Assembly: GCF_010727325.1 (NCBI RefSeq)
Contig: NZ_AP022565.1
Location: forward strand, 1,550,001-1,614,000
Origin: Mycolicibacterium alvei
Lineage (GTDB): Bacteria > Actinomycetota > Actinomycetes > Mycobacteriales > Mycobacteriaceae
DNA length: 64,000 nucleotides
Direction: 5' to 3'
The notes below the pieces were generated by a model, which was not told where the DNA came from, searched no databases, and worked only from the letters and a program-made list of their open reading frames with translations. Of the stretch, positions 38,050 through 49,519 are shown piece after piece. Numbering within the stretch: position 1 is the first letter of the stretch; each line of letters opens with the position of its first letter. A program made the translations under genes and the position numbers.

Positions 38050-39674
38050 TACTCCACCCCGATCAGCAGGGCGTCACCACGGTGGCCGGTGTGATAGGTC
38101 ACCAATTCGGCACCGAGGTGCTCGCGGCGCACATGGGCCTTCAGCGCCTCCCCCACGGCGTCGTCCACACCGTCGCCGATCAGCACGGTGATCAGCTCTC
38201 CGCCGGCCACCATCAGCAAATCGATCAACCCGGCGGCCGCCGAGGTGAGGTCCGGCCCGACGATCAGCACCTCATCGCCGGCGATGCCGAGCCCGTCGCC
38301 CGGCTTGCAGGTGCCCGCCCAGGTCAATGCCTCTTCGGTCGCGATCCGCACCGCACCGTGCCGCGCGCCCGCGGCGGCGCGCGCCATCGTGTACCCGTCG
38401 TCGACGGCCTGTCGTCCCTCGTCGTGGACCGCCAGCGCTGCCAACCCCTGCACCATCGAACCCGCAGGCACCGGCACCACGTCGATCCCCCAACCGATCG
38501 CGGCCGTGCAGCCCGCCACCAGTTCCTCGGCAGCGACATATCCATTGGGCAGCACCATGACCTGGGCCGCACCCACATCGATCAGGGCACGCAACAACTG
38601 CTGCGCGTTGATCGACGCACCGGCATCGGGCCGCAATACCTGCGCACCCTCCCCGGCGAACAGTTCGACACCGCCGTCCCCGTCGACCACCGCCAGCACG
38701 GCGCGCTCACGGGCCCATCCACCGGCGGGCCGGACGCCCCCGGCGGCGGTCAGCGCAGTGATCTGGATCCGGGTCAGCGACCCCACCGCCAGCCCAGCCT
38801 CGACCGCGGCCCCGGCGTCGTCGAGGTGGACGTGCACCGAGTACTGATCGCTGCCCGAGGCGGCGATCGCCACCGACTCACCGATCTGCTCCAACGCTGC
38901 CCGCAGCCCCTCGACGGCAGGCGCACCGCACCCGCTCAGCAGGTACATGACCTCGAACTGTGGCGGCGCCGCCTCGGCCGCCAGCGTGGCCTGCGGGGAG
39001 GCCGGAGCGTAGACCGGCCGGCGGGGCACGTGGCCGGTCAATGTGGCCGTCATGGCGTCGAGCAGGACGAGCAGGCCGCGACCGCCGGAATCGACCACCC
39101 CGGCCTTGGCCAGTACATCGAGTTGTTCGGGTGTGCGGTCCAGGGCGGCCGATGCGGCCTCGCCGGCCGTGGCAGCCACATCGGCGACGTCGCCGCCGGC
39201 GGTCGCGCACCGTTCGCCGGCCTCGGCGGCTGCCTGCAACACGGACACGATCGTGCCCGGCACGTGCTCACCCATGGAGGTGACGACCAGGACGGCGGCG
39301 TGCCGCAGCGCCGTGCCGAACAGCGTGCCGTCCACCGCGGAGAGGCCACCGTCACGCCGGGCCGCAGCGGTGGTGATGACCTCGGCCAGGCCGAGCAGAA
39401 TCTGGGACAGGATCACCCCGGAGTTGCCCCGAGCCCCCTGCAACGCCCCGGCCGCCAACGCGCCCGCCACCGCCGTGAGGTCGGCGCCGACCGGCTCTGC
39501 ATCGACGTGTGCCCACGCCGAACGCATCGTGAACAGCATGTTTGTCCCGGTATCGGCATCAGCCACCGGGAACACGTTGAGCCGGTTGATCTCGTCGGTA
39601 TGGACGATCAGCTCATCGACAGCGGTATGGGCCCAGGCCCGCAGAGCGGAAGCATCCAGCTGCCGAGCCGACAT
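38049..39674 (-). CDS. DAK2/DegV-type kinase, FakA-like
   Basis: A 541-residue protein of the YloV/FakA family. The N-terminal DhaL domain has NRLNVFPVADADTGTNM, in which aspartates bind ATP-Mg, and GARGNSGVILSQILLG. A central domain and a C-terminal lobe follow. FakA phosphorylates fatty acids presented by a DegV-type FakB. The start was placed at ATG 39674 (MSARQLDASALRAW), where similarity begins. In M. tuberculosis the same gene is annotated as two pieces, Rv2974c and Rv2975c; here it is one intact frame. It is coupled to recG, as in many Gram-positive bacteria. Confidence 0.85.
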   Translation of the reverse strand: MSARQLDASALRAWAHTAVDELIVHTDEINRLNVFPVADADTGTNMLFTMRSAWAHVDAEPVGADLTAVAGALAAGALQGARGNSGVILSQILLGLAEVITTAAARRDGGLSAVDGTLFGTALRHAAVLVVTSMGEHVPGTIVSVLQAAAEAGERCATAGGDVADVAATAGEAASAALDRTPEQLDVLAKAGVVDSGGRGLLVLLDAMTATLTGHVPRRPVYAPASPQATLAAEAAPPQFEVMYLLSGCGAPAVEGLRAALEQIGESVAIAASGSDQYSVHVHLDDAGAAVEAGLAVGSLTRIQITALTAAGGVRPAGGWARERAVLAVVDGDGGVELFAGEGAQVLRPDAGASINAQQLLRALIDVGAAQVMVLPNGYVAAEELVAGCTAAIGWGIDVVPVPAGSMVQGLAALAVHDEGRQAVDDGYTMARAAAGARHGAVRIATEEALTWAGTCKPGDGLGIAGDEVLIVGPDLTSAAAGLIDLLMVAGGELITVLIGDGVDDAVGEALKAHVRREHLGAELVTYHTGHRGDALLIGVE

Positions 39675-39833
39675 CGGACCTCCCAATCCCGAATCAGATC
39701 CCCACCGAAACCCGAGGCGATCCCCCATTGCGGCGCGGTCATGGCCGTGGCCGCCAGCCTATCCAGTGACGACGACGAACCCGATCAGAGCACCTCTGGC
39801 TGTGCATAACCTGGGTCGTGTTCACGAGCCGTT

Positions 39834-39862
39834 TTGGCGATCCTCTGGCCTCCCGGTATTCT
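39834..39862 (+). promoter_or_regulatory. rpmB promoter
   Basis: TTGGCG (39834-39839) and TATTCT (39857-39862) are separated by 17 bases, a good SigA-type promoter. It lies 82 bases before rpmB. The rest of the 270-base gap upstream of rpmB shows nothing else clear. Confidence 0.6.
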
Positions 39863-39944
39863 GATCAGGTTGTCGGGTCGAGCCCCGCCGTTTGCGGCGA
39901 GTGGGCCCAGGCCCCCCAAGTACTGATTTCGAGGAGTTGTTGAT

Positions 39945-40139
39945 ATGGCTGCCGTGTGCGATATCTGCGGAAAGGCGCCTGGCTTCGGCAAGTCGGTGTC
40001 GCACTCGCACCGGCGGACCAGCCGGCGCTGGGATCCGAACATCCAGTCGGTGCGTGCCGTGGCGCGTCCGGGCGGCAACAAGCAGCGCGTGAACGCCTGC
40101 ACCTCCTGCATCAAGGCCGGCAAGGTCTCGCGCGGCTAG
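39945..40139 (+). CDS. rpmB: 50S ribosomal protein L28, zinc-binding form
   Basis: A 64-residue L28. It has the zinc-ribbon cysteines of the C+ form: C5 and C8 in CDIC, and C52 and C55 in CTSC. The core [13 protein letters not shown] is typical. The ATG has a GAGGAG site nine bases upstream. It is divergent from the FakA-recG operon, a common arrangement. Confidence 0.95.
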   Translation: MAAVCDICGKAPGFGKSVSHSHRRTSRRWDPNIQSVRAVARPGGNKQRVNACTSCIKAGKVSRG

Positions 40140-40208
40140 TCTCGCGCGCCTGATCGGTGCGTGACGCTCCTGTTTATCCGAGGTGACGGCGGGGTATGTC
40201 CTGTCGTC

Positions 40209-40565
40209 ATGACCTCACGTCGTGCACCACACCCGCCGATCTACGTATTCGCGGCCGCAATCGCGGTCGGTTTCGTGCTGTCCGCATGCGGCGGCACGAG
40301 TTCCGATGAAAACACCACCTCGGAGACTCCCTCGACAACGGAGGCTCCGGTGACCTCGGAGGGTCCGGCGACCCACACCGGGACGACTGTCATCGAGACC
40401 CCGGTATCGCCCGGACCCGCGACGCCGCCGGCTGAGATGCCCGCGCCTCCCGGCGACGGCGGCGGGGACATGACTGTTCAGATTCCCTCACCGGGTATCC
40501 CCTCGCCTCCACCGATCCCGTCACCGCCCGCGATCCCCGCGATCCCCGCGATCCCCGCGCCCTGA
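40209..40565 (+). CDS. Small Pro/Thr-rich lipoprotein
   Basis: A 118-residue predicted lipoprotein from ATG 40209. The signal segment ends in the lipobox LSAC. The mature part is entirely low complexity: Thr/Ser/Glu-rich (ENTTSETPSTTEAPVTSE), then Pro-rich, ending in tandem PPIPSPPAIPAIPAIPAP. No globular domain is seen. It may be a cell-wall spacer or a short secreted protein of unknown function. It converges on ung with six bases between. Confidence 0.6.
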   Translation: MTSRRAPHPPIYVFAAAIAVGFVLSACGGTSSDENTTSETPSTTEAPVTSEGPATHTGTTVIETPVSPGPATPPAEMPAPPGDGGGDMTVQIPSPGIPSPPPIPSPPAIPAIPAIPAP

Positions 40566-40570
40566 TCTCC

Positions 40571-41254
40571 TCAGGGCAGCCGCCATTCGATCGGGTCGGC
40601 GCCCTTCTGCTGCAGCAATTCATTGGCCCGGCTGAACGGGCGCGACCCGAAGAATCCCCGCGACGCCGACAACGGCGACGGGTGCGGCGATTCGATCGTC
40701 GCGCAGTCGCCTTCGGCCAGCAACGGTTTGAGGGTCGACGCGTCGCGACCCCACAGCACGGCCACCATCGGCTGCTCGCGCGCGACGAGGGCCCGGATCG
40801 CACACTCCGTCACCGCTTCCCAGCCCTTGCCGCGGTGCGAGGCCGGCGTACCCGGCGACACCGTGAGCACCCTGTTGAGCAGCATCACGCCCTGTTCCGC
40901 CCACGGGGTGAGATCCCCGTTGGCCGGCTGCGGATAGCCCAGATCCTGGGTGTACTCGCTGAAGATGTTGGACAGGCTGCGCGGAAGTGGACGTACCTCG
41001 GCGCCCACCGAGAAACTGAGGCCGACCGCATGCCCCGGTGTCGGGTAGGGATCCTGACCGACGATCAACACGCGCACCCGCTCAAAGGGGAAAGTGAAGG
41101 CGCGCAAGACATTCTGACCAGTGGGCAGATACCGTCTGCCGGCGGTGAGCTCGTCGCGGAGGAACTCACCCATCTGCGCGACGTGCGTTTCCACCGGCTC
41201 GAGTGCACGGGCCCAGCCGTCCTCGACGAGTTCATTCAGGGGGCGTGGAGTCAC
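40571..41254 (-). CDS. ung: Uracil-DNA glycosylase
   Basis: A 227-residue family 1 uracil-DNA glycosylase that removes uracil arising from cytosine deamination, important in GC-rich genomes. The water-activating loop [15 protein letters not shown] has D68, and the DNA-intercalation loop [14 protein letters not shown] has the catalytic histidine. The GTG at 41254 ([10 protein letters not shown]) is the start; no strong ribosome-binding site is seen. It lies downstream of thiL. Confidence 0.97.
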   Translation of the reverse strand: MTPRPLNELVEDGWARALEPVETHVAQMGEFLRDELTAGRRYLPTGQNVLRAFTFPFERVRVLIVGQDPYPTPGHAVGLSFSVGAEVRPLPRSLSNIFSEYTQDLGYPQPANGDLTPWAEQGVMLLNRVLTVSPGTPASHRGKGWEAVTECAIRALVAREQPMVAVLWGRDASTLKPLLAEGDCATIESPHPSPLSASRGFFGSRPFSRANELLQQKGADPIEWRLP

Positions 41255-41278
41255 GGAAGTCCAACTTAGTGTGAGCCG

Positions 41279-42271
41279 TCAGTCAAACGACTGCCATCCC
41301 GCGTTTCCCTCCCACGCGGCGCCGTCGAGGAGCACCGCGGTCGGGCCGGCGAGCACCCGTCCGATGGCCCGCCACCCCGGTGGTGGCGCACCGGGGAAGG
41401 TTGCGGCCAGCGCATGGTCCTCGCCACCGCCCAGAACCCAGGCGAGGGGGTCGGCGCCCACCGCCGTGGCGGCCTCGGCGACCGCCAGGCGATCGGTGTC
41501 GAGACGGCTGCTGTCCAGGTCGATGCCCACCCCGGAGGCCGTCGCGATGTGGCCCAGATCGGCGAGCAGGCCATCGGAGACATCGGTCATGGCGGTGGCC
41601 CCGGCATTGGCGGCCCGGGCGCCCTGACCGTATGGCGGCTGTGGGGTGAGGTGCCGTTGCCGCAGTTCCCCGAACCCGGCGGGCCCTTCGACGCCGCGCT
41701 CCCACAGTGCGTAGCCGGCCGCCGACCGTCCCAGCTCCCCTGCCACTGCGACAGTGTCCCCGGCGCGGGCACCGCTGCGGCGCACCGGTTCCCGGCCGCC
41801 GAGGTCACCGAGGACGGTGACCGATATCACCCACACCGGAGCGCTGACCAGATCTCCACCGGCGATGCTGGCGCCCAGCCGACGCGCCTCGTGCCACAGT
41901 CCGTCGGACAGTTCCGTCGCGGCCGCGACGGACGTGCCGGGCGGTGCACCGAACGCCACCACGAACGCGACGGCCCGGCCGCCCATCGCCTCGACATCGG
42001 CGGCATTCTGGGCGATGGCTTTGCGCCCGATGTCATGCGGTGTCGACCAGTCGAGCCGAAAATGGCGGTCCTGCACCAACATGTCGGTGGAGACCACCGT
42101 GCGCCCGTCTGGCGCCGTCACCACGGCCGCGTCGTCACCCGGGCCCAGCGTCACGGCGTCGGCCTGCACGCGTCCGGACACCAACCGGTCGATGACGACG
42201 AATTCTCCCGCGGTCGCCAGGGTGGGGCCGTCGTCGTCACCGGGATCGTCGCCGATCGTCTCGCCGGTCAT
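41279..42271 (-). CDS. thiL: Thiamine-monophosphate kinase
   Basis: ThiL phosphorylates thiamine monophosphate to the active cofactor. The protein has 330 residues with the AIRS/PurM-like fold: GPGDDAAVV (Mg-ATP site), STDMLVQDRHF, DVSDGLLADLGHIA and the GGGEDHALAATF segment. No thiamine riboswitch is visible upstream. It is divergent from the RAM-domain gene at 42379. Confidence 0.95.
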   Translation of the reverse strand: MTGETIGDDPGDDDGPTLATAGEFVVIDRLVSGRVQADAVTLGPGDDAAVVTAPDGRTVVSTDMLVQDRHFRLDWSTPHDIGRKAIAQNAADVEAMGGRAVAFVVAFGAPPGTSVAAATELSDGLWHEARRLGASIAGGDLVSAPVWVISVTVLGDLGGREPVRRSGARAGDTVAVAGELGRSAAGYALWERGVEGPAGFGELRQRHLTPQPPYGQGARAANAGATAMTDVSDGLLADLGHIATASGVGIDLDSSRLDTDRLAVAEAATAVGADPLAWVLGGGEDHALAATFPGAPPPGWRAIGRVLAGPTAVLLDGAAWEGNAGWQSFD

Positions 42272-42378
42272 ATCGCCTCCTGCCGGTCGGCTGCCGCATC
42301 GGAGAACTCGGACCCGACCTGCGGTACGTTTGGTGCCTGCGGCCAGCAGTTTATGCAGCGAGACGGAGGAGGCAGCCG

Positions 42379-42621
42379 GTGGTGGAGGCTTACGTGCTGA
42401 TCCAGACCGAGGTGGGTCGCGCCGAAGTCGTCGCCAAACAGCTCGCCGGACTGCCCGGCGTGGTTTCTGCCGAATACGTGACCGGGCCCTATGACGTGGT
42501 CTTGCGTCTCAGTGCCGACACGTTGGCTGCGCTGCAGTCCGATGTGGTGCCCGCGGTGCAGCAGGCACCCGGAATCACCCGGACCCTGACCTGCCCGATC
42601 GCCAACGCCGGCCGGCCATAG
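42379..42621 (+). CDS. Stand-alone Lrp/AsnC ligand-binding (RAM) domain protein
   Basis: An 80-residue protein made only of the RAM domain found at the C-terminus of Lrp/AsnC regulators (VEAYVLIQTEVGRAEVVAKQ; VTGPYDVVLRLSAD). There is no DNA-binding helix-turn-helix. Stand-alone RAM proteins bind amino acids and form oligomers, possibly modulating full-length Lrp proteins. The GTG start has GGAGGAGG upstream. It is divergent from thiL and lies ten bases before the DUF3515 gene. Confidence 0.82.
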   Translation: MVEAYVLIQTEVGRAEVVAKQLAGLPGVVSAEYVTGPYDVVLRLSADTLAALQSDVVPAVQQAPGITRTLTCPIANAGRP

Positions 42622-42631
42622 AGTTGGTGGC

Positions 42632-43210
42632 GTGACCGACTCGCACAACTCCGACGGACCGCCCCGCGCGCTGCTGATCGCGGCTGTCGTCGTTGCAGTT
42701 TCGGTGCTGATCACGGTCCTCGGTATCGCGGCGTCCCGGCAACGCTCACCCGAGCAGCAACCCGTCGCCATCCCGGCGATACCGGCGCCACAGGCCGACA
42801 GCCAGCAGTGCCACAACCTGCTCAACGCACTGCCCCAGCAGCTCGGCGATTTCCGGCGGGCCTCCACCGTCGACCCGACCCCACCGGGCACCGCGGCCTG
42901 GCGGGCCGAACCCGACACCGAGCCGGTAGTCCTGCGTTGCGGGCTGGAGCGCCCGACCGATTTCGTTGTCGGCACTCCGCTGCAGGTGGTCGACGACATC
43001 CAGTGGTTCCGGGTGGGAGACACAGGCCCGATCGCCCCTGGAACGGAAGCCGACGATCAGGCCCGCAGCACCTGGTACGCGGTCGACCGCCCGGTGTATG
43101 TCGCCCTGACCCTGCCCGCCGGGTCAGGGCCGACGCCGATTCAGCAGATCTCCGGTCAGATCGCCCGCGCCATGCCCGCCCAGGAGCCGGTACCGGGTCC
43201 GGCGCGCTGA
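42632..43210 (+). CDS. DUF3515 membrane protein
   Basis: A 192-residue protein, homologue by position of Rv2980. A single transmembrane helix (about 13-34) is followed by a Pro-rich linker and an outer DUF3515 domain with cysteines in QQCHNLLNALP and VLRCGLERP. Function is unknown; the family is actinobacterial. The start is a GTG. It is cotranscribed with the RAM-domain gene and ends one base from the convergent ddl. Confidence 0.85.
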   Translation: MTDSHNSDGPPRALLIAAVVVAVSVLITVLGIAASRQRSPEQQPVAIPAIPAPQADSQQCHNLLNALPQQLGDFRRASTVDPTPPGTAAWRAEPDTEPVVLRCGLERPTDFVVGTPLQVVDDIQWFRVGDTGPIAPGTEADDQARSTWYAVDRPVYVALTLPAGSGPTPIQQISGQIARAMPAQEPVPGPAR

Positions 43211-43211
43211 G

Positions 43212-44345
43212 TCAGCGCAGCCCGGTCCCGCGGGCCAGCGCAGTCTCGACCATCGCGGTCAGCAAGGTGGGATAGTCCACACCGCTGGCCGCCCACATCC
43301 GCGGGTACATCGAGATGGTGGTGAATCCCGGCATCGTGTTGATCTCGTTGATCACCGGTCCGTCGTCGGTCAGGAAGAAGTCGACGCGGGCCAACCCCTG
43401 GCAGTCGATCGCGGCGAAGGCACGCACGGCCAACCGGCGGATCTCCGCTGAGACGTCATCGTCGACCTTGGCGGGTACGTCCAGTTCGGCTGCGTCGACA
43501 AGGTATTTGGTGGCGAAGTCGTAGAAGCCGTCCTCGCGTCCACGAACGCCGGCCACCCGGATCTCGCCCACGGTGCTGGCCTCGATCTGGCCGTCGGGGA
43601 ATTCGAGCACGCCGCATTCCAGTTCGCGCCCCGGGATCGCGGCCTCGACGATGACCTTGGGGTCATGCAGTCGCGCGAGTTCGATCGCGGCAGGCAGCTC
43701 CTCCCACGCCGCAACCCGGCTGACGCCGATCGACGAACCACCCCGGGCAGGCTTGACGAACACCGGTAGGCCGAGGCGCTCCCGCTGTTCAAAACTCAGC
43801 GTGTCCGCCGAACCGCCGCGGCTGGGACGCAGCACCACGAAGTCGCCGATCGGCAGGCCCTCGGCGACCAGCAGCTTCTTGGTGAACTCCTTGTCCATGC
43901 CGGCCGCGCTGGCCAGCACACCGGAGCCCACGTACGGGATCCCGGACAACTCCAGCAGGCCCTGGATGGTGCCGTCCTCGCCGTAGGGTCCGTGCAGCAC
44001 CGGGAAGACCACGTCGACGGCGGCCAAGAGCTCACCGGGACCATCGCTCAGCGCCAACAGCTGCCCGCTGCGGTTCGGGGCGGCAGGCAGCGCGAGCTCG
44101 GTACCGGACGTCTCGGTCACCTCGGGCAGCCGGCCGTCGGTGATGGCGAGGGTCTCGGGACTTCCGTCGGTCAACATCCACGACCCGTCGGGCGTGATGC
44201 CGACGGCGACGACCTCGAATCGCTCCGGGTCGAGATTGCGCAGGATGCTGCCTGCCGATACGCAGGAAATCGCGTGCTCAGAGCTACGCCCGCCGTAGAC
44301 GACGGCGACGCGGGTGCGGGATCCGGTCTGATTGCGGGCTGTCAC
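43212..44345 (-). CDS. ddl: D-alanine-D-alanine ligase
   Basis: Ddl joins two D-alanines for peptidoglycan precursors and is a target of cycloserine. The protein has 377 residues with an ATP-grasp fold. The N-terminal [20 protein letters not shown], the phosphate loop [16 protein letters not shown], and the C-terminal [21 protein letters not shown] with the magnesium ligands are all intact. It is named ddlA in M. tuberculosis. The upstream gene on the same strand is a PLP enzyme 61 bases away. Confidence 0.97.
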   Translation of the reverse strand: MTARNQTGSRTRVAVVYGGRSSEHAISCVSAGSILRNLDPERFEVVAVGITPDGSWMLTDGSPETLAITDGRLPEVTETSGTELALPAAPNRSGQLLALSDGPGELLAAVDVVFPVLHGPYGEDGTIQGLLELSGIPYVGSGVLASAAGMDKEFTKKLLVAEGLPIGDFVVLRPSRGGSADTLSFEQRERLGLPVFVKPARGGSSIGVSRVAAWEELPAAIELARLHDPKVIVEAAIPGRELECGVLEFPDGQIEASTVGEIRVAGVRGREDGFYDFATKYLVDAAELDVPAKVDDDVSAEIRRLAVRAFAAIDCQGLARVDFFLTDDGPVINEINTMPGFTTISMYPRMWAASGVDYPTLLTAMVETALARGTGLR

Positions 44346-44406
44346 AACCTAGAGAGGCTACCGTCCCGGTCCACTCCCGCCTTCCCGTGTATCCCGACCT
44401 GGGTTT

Positions 44407-45513
44407 TCACCGCTGCAGTGCGTGCTCGACGTCGGCGAGCAGGTCTTCGGTGTCCTCGATCCCTGCCGAGATGCGGGCGAACCCGGCGGGCACCGGGTCA
44501 CCCCAGCGAGCCCTGCGGTCGACCGAGGTGTGGATCCCGCCGAAGCTGGTCGAGGCGATGAGCAGTGCGCTGCGCTCGACCAGGGCGTGCACCGCGGCGG
44601 CATCGGCCAGCTCGATCGACACCAGCCCGCCGAAACGCTTCATCTGGGTGGCCGCCAGTTCGTGTGCCGGATCGTCGGGCAGCCCGGGATAGCGCACCGA
44701 GCGCACCGCCGGATGGCTGCGCAGCATCATCGCCAGGGCCGCGGCGTTCTGACACTGCCGCTCGAAGCGCAGTCCTGCACTACCGAGACTGCGCAGCACC
44801 AACCAGGCCTCGAACGCACCCAGGATGGGCCCGGCCAGCAGCCGGTCGCGCTCCACCGCGGCCATCAGCTCGGGCTGACTGCCTGCCACGTAGCCGGCCA
44901 CCAGATCACTGTGCCCCGACAGCGATTTCGTGGCGCTGGCCACCACCAGGTCGGCACCGAGCGAAAGCGGTTGTTGGCCCAGCGGTGTGGCCGCGGTGTT
45001 GTCGACGACGAGCGTGGCGCCGCGACTGCGGCAGGTCATCGCCAGCCGGTGCAGATCGACGACGTCGAGCCCCGGGTTGGCCGGGGTCTCGGCGAGGACC
45101 ACGTCAGCGTGAGCGGACGCCTCACAGATATCGGCAACAGTCGCTTCGATCACCGTAATACCCTGCGGCGCAAGGTATTCTACTGCGTAACGACGAACCT
45201 GATAATAGCCGTCAGCGGGGACGACAAGCGTGGATCCCGGCCTGGCCAGGACCCGCAGAGCCGAGGTGATCGCGGCCATGCCCGATCCGAACGTGAGCGC
45301 AGCGGCGGCCCCTTCCAGTTCGGCGAGGGCCGCTTCGAGCTGCCGCCACGACGGGTTGGAGCTGCGGCCATAGCTGTCGAGCGACTCGGATTCGTCGGGC
45401 GAGAGATGGAACGCCGATGCCGGCACCGGGATGGGCGCCACCGGCTGTCCTGGAATCGATTCCAGACCAACAGCTTTGACGCTCCGAGTGGAATCTCCGT
45501 ACAGACCGTCCAT
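44407..45513 (-). CDS. PLP-dependent trans-sulfuration enzyme (cystathionine gamma-synthase/lyase family)
   Basis: A 368-residue Cys/Met-metabolism enzyme. The PLP lysine is K196 in ASATKSLSGHSD, the phosphate-binding Y48 and R50 are in SYGRSSNPSWRQLE, and FGSGMAAI and VVDNTAATP match the family. It is slightly shorter than usual at the N-terminus but has all visible catalytic residues. Whether it is a gamma-synthase, gamma-lyase or beta-lyase cannot be settled from motifs. It begins four bases after gpsA. M. tuberculosis has nothing here between ddlA and the gpsA homologue, so this is an extra gene. Confidence 0.82.
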   Translation of the reverse strand: MDGLYGDSTRSVKAVGLESIPGQPVAPIPVPASAFHLSPDESESLDSYGRSSNPSWRQLEAALAELEGAAAALTFGSGMAAITSALRVLARPGSTLVVPADGYYQVRRYAVEYLAPQGITVIEATVADICEASAHADVVLAETPANPGLDVVDLHRLAMTCRSRGATLVVDNTAATPLGQQPLSLGADLVVASATKSLSGHSDLVAGYVAGSQPELMAAVERDRLLAGPILGAFEAWLVLRSLGSAGLRFERQCQNAAALAMMLRSHPAVRSVRYPGLPDDPAHELAATQMKRFGGLVSIELADAAAVHALVERSALLIASTSFGGIHTSVDRRARWGDPVPAGFARISAGIEDTEDLLADVEHALQR

Positions 45514-45517
45514 CTAC

Positions 45518-47245
<1,728 letters not shown>

Positions 47246-47267
47246 CCGAGGACCCGCGCGATAGGGA

Positions 47268-49475
47268 ATGATCGGACGGATGAGCGAAGCGACCGAAGCC
47301 GAGCCAGGCACCCGGTCGGACCACTCCCGACGAGACATCGTGACAGTCGTATCGGGGCAATCCGACGAGTCATCGACACCCGGAGCGCCACCGGCGGCCA
47401 CCTCGCCGGCAGTCGACAACGCGCTGCCCGAGGACCGATACCTCAACCGCGAGCTGAGCTGGCTGGACTTCAACGCCCGGGTCCTGGCCCTGGCCGCCGA
47501 CACCTCGCTGCCCTTGCTCGAGCGGGCAAAGTTCCTGGCGATCTTCGCGTCCAATCTCGACGAGTTCTACATGGTCCGGGTGGCCGGCCTCAAACGTCGC
47601 GACGAGATGGGACTTTCGGTGCGCTCGGCCGACGGCCTGTCCCCGCGCGAGCAGTTGCGTCGCATCAACGAACGCACCCAGCAGATTTCCAGCCGTCACG
47701 CCAGCGTGTTCTTCAACTCGGTCCGCCCAGCCCTGGCCGACGAGGGCATCGTCATCGTCAACTGGGCCCAGCTCGACGAATCGGAACGCGCGAAGCTCTC
47801 CACCTACTTCCACGAGCAGGTGTTTCCGGTCCTCACCCCGCTGGCGGTGGACCCGGCGCACCCGTTCCCGTTCGTCAGCGGGCTGAGCCTGAACCTGGCG
47901 ATCACCGTCAGGCATCCCGAGGACGGCGGCCAACACTTCGCCAGGATCAAGGTGCCTGACAACGTCGACCGCTTCGTCGAGCTCAGCGCGCCTGCCGACG
48001 GATCGACGGTGGTGCGGTTCCTGCCCATGGAGGAACTGATCGCGGCGTTCCTGCCCGTGTTGTTCCCCGGTCTCGAAATCGTTGAGCACCACGCGTTCCG
48101 GATCACCCGCAACGCCGACTTCGAGGTCGAAGAGGATCGCGACGAAGACCTGCTGCAGGCGCTCGAACGCGAACTGGCCCGCCGGCGGTTCGGCTCGCCG
48201 GTCCGGTTGGAAGTGTCCGACGACATGACCGAGAGCATGCTCGAACTGCTGCTGCGGGAACTGGATGTGTTCCCCGGCGACGTCATCGAGGTTCCCGGCC
48301 TGCTGGATCTCTCCGCGCTGTGGCAGATCTATGGCGTGGATCGGCCCGACCTCAAGGACCGGCCATTCGTACCCGCGACCCCACCGGCTTTCGGCGAGCG
48401 TGAGACGCCCAAGAGCATTTTCTCCACACTGCGCGACGGGGATGTGCTGGTACACCACCCCTATGACGCGTTCTCCACCACGGTGCAACGTTTCATCGAG
48501 CAGGCCGCCGCCGACCCCAACGTGCTGGCGATCAAGCAGACCCTCTACCGCACCTCCGGTGACTCGCCCATCGTCAACGCCCTGATCGACGCGGCCGAGG
48601 CCGGTAAACAGGTCGTGGCGCTCGTCGAGATCAAGGCCCGTTTCGACGAACAGGCCAACATCAAGTGGGCCCGAGCACTTGAGCAGGCCGGCGTACACGT
48701 GGTCTACGGCTTGATCGGACTCAAGACCCATTGCAAGACCTGCCTTGTGGTGCGGCGTGAGGGGTCGACGATCCGGCGCTACTGCCACATCGGCACCGGC
48801 AACTACAACCCGAAGACCGCGCGACTGTATGAGGACGTCGGCCTGCTCACCGCCGATCCCGACATCGGCGCCGATCTCACCGATCTGTTCAATTCACTGA
48901 CCGGCTACTCACGCAAAGACGCCTACCGCAATCTGCTGGTGGCCCCGCGCGGCGTACGCAAGGGCATCATCGAGCGGATCGACCGCGAGATCGCCGCCCA
49001 TCATGAGGGAGCCAAGACCGGAATCCGGTTGAAGGCCAACGCACTCGTCGACGAGCAGGTGATTGATGCGCTGTACCGCGCGTCGCAGGCGGGGATCCCG
49101 GTCGAGATCGTGGTGCGCGGCATCTGCGCCCTACGTCCCGGCGTCCCCGGGTACTCCGACAACATCACGGTGCGCTCGATCCTCGGACGCTTCCTGGAGC
49201 ACTCGCGAATTATTCACTTCCGCGCCATCAACGAGTTCTGGATCGGCAGTGCGGACATGATGCATCGTAATCTGGACCGCCGCGTCGAGGTGATGGCTCG
49301 GGTCAAGGATCCGAGGCTGACCGCCCAACTCAACGACGTGTTCGAGTCCGCGATGGATCCGGCCACCCGATGCTGGGAGTTACGACACGATGGTCACTGG
49401 ACGGCGCTGCCCCAGGAGGGACAGACCGTCCGCGATCACCAGGTGTCGCTGATGGAACGTCACCGGCACCCCTGA
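47268..49475 (+). CDS. ppk: Polyphosphate kinase 1
   Basis: PPK1 makes long-chain polyphosphate from ATP. The protein has up to 735 residues. The N-terminal [19 protein letters not shown] is diagnostic. The two phospholipase-D-like domains hold the autophosphorylated histidine in [13 protein letters not shown] (about 487) and the second histidine in [11 protein letters not shown] (about 506). An in-frame ATG at 47280 is an alternative start; the first 50 residues are not conserved either way. It precedes mutT1. Confidence 0.95.
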   Translation: MIGRMSEATEAEPGTRSDHSRRDIVTVVSGQSDESSTPGAPPAATSPAVDNALPEDRYLNRELSWLDFNARVLALAADTSLPLLERAKFLAIFASNLDEFYMVRVAGLKRRDEMGLSVRSADGLSPREQLRRINERTQQISSRHASVFFNSVRPALADEGIVIVNWAQLDESERAKLSTYFHEQVFPVLTPLAVDPAHPFPFVSGLSLNLAITVRHPEDGGQHFARIKVPDNVDRFVELSAPADGSTVVRFLPMEELIAAFLPVLFPGLEIVEHHAFRITRNADFEVEEDRDEDLLQALERELARRRFGSPVRLEVSDDMTESMLELLLRELDVFPGDVIEVPGLLDLSALWQIYGVDRPDLKDRPFVPATPPAFGERETPKSIFSTLRDGDVLVHHPYDAFSTTVQRFIEQAAADPNVLAIKQTLYRTSGDSPIVNALIDAAEAGKQVVALVEIKARFDEQANIKWARALEQAGVHVVYGLIGLKTHCKTCLVVRREGSTIRRYCHIGTGNYNPKTARLYEDVGLLTADPDIGADLTDLFNSLTGYSRKDAYRNLLVAPRGVRKGIIERIDREIAAHHEGAKTGIRLKANALVDEQVIDALYRASQAGIPVEIVVRGICALRPGVPGYSDNITVRSILGRFLEHSRIIHFRAINEFWIGSADMMHRNLDRRVEVMARVKDPRLTAQLNDVFESAMDPATRCWELRHDGHWTALPQEGQTVRDHQVSLMERHRHP

Positions 49476-49519
49476 TCCCCGCCGGGGCCGGGCCCGCCGA
49501 ATGACCTGCAGGAGTTTAG

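Noticed and set aside
42272..42378. Possible thiamine riboswitch upstream of thiL
   Set aside because: No THI-box motifs are seen; the 107-base gap only holds divergent starts and ribosome-binding sites.
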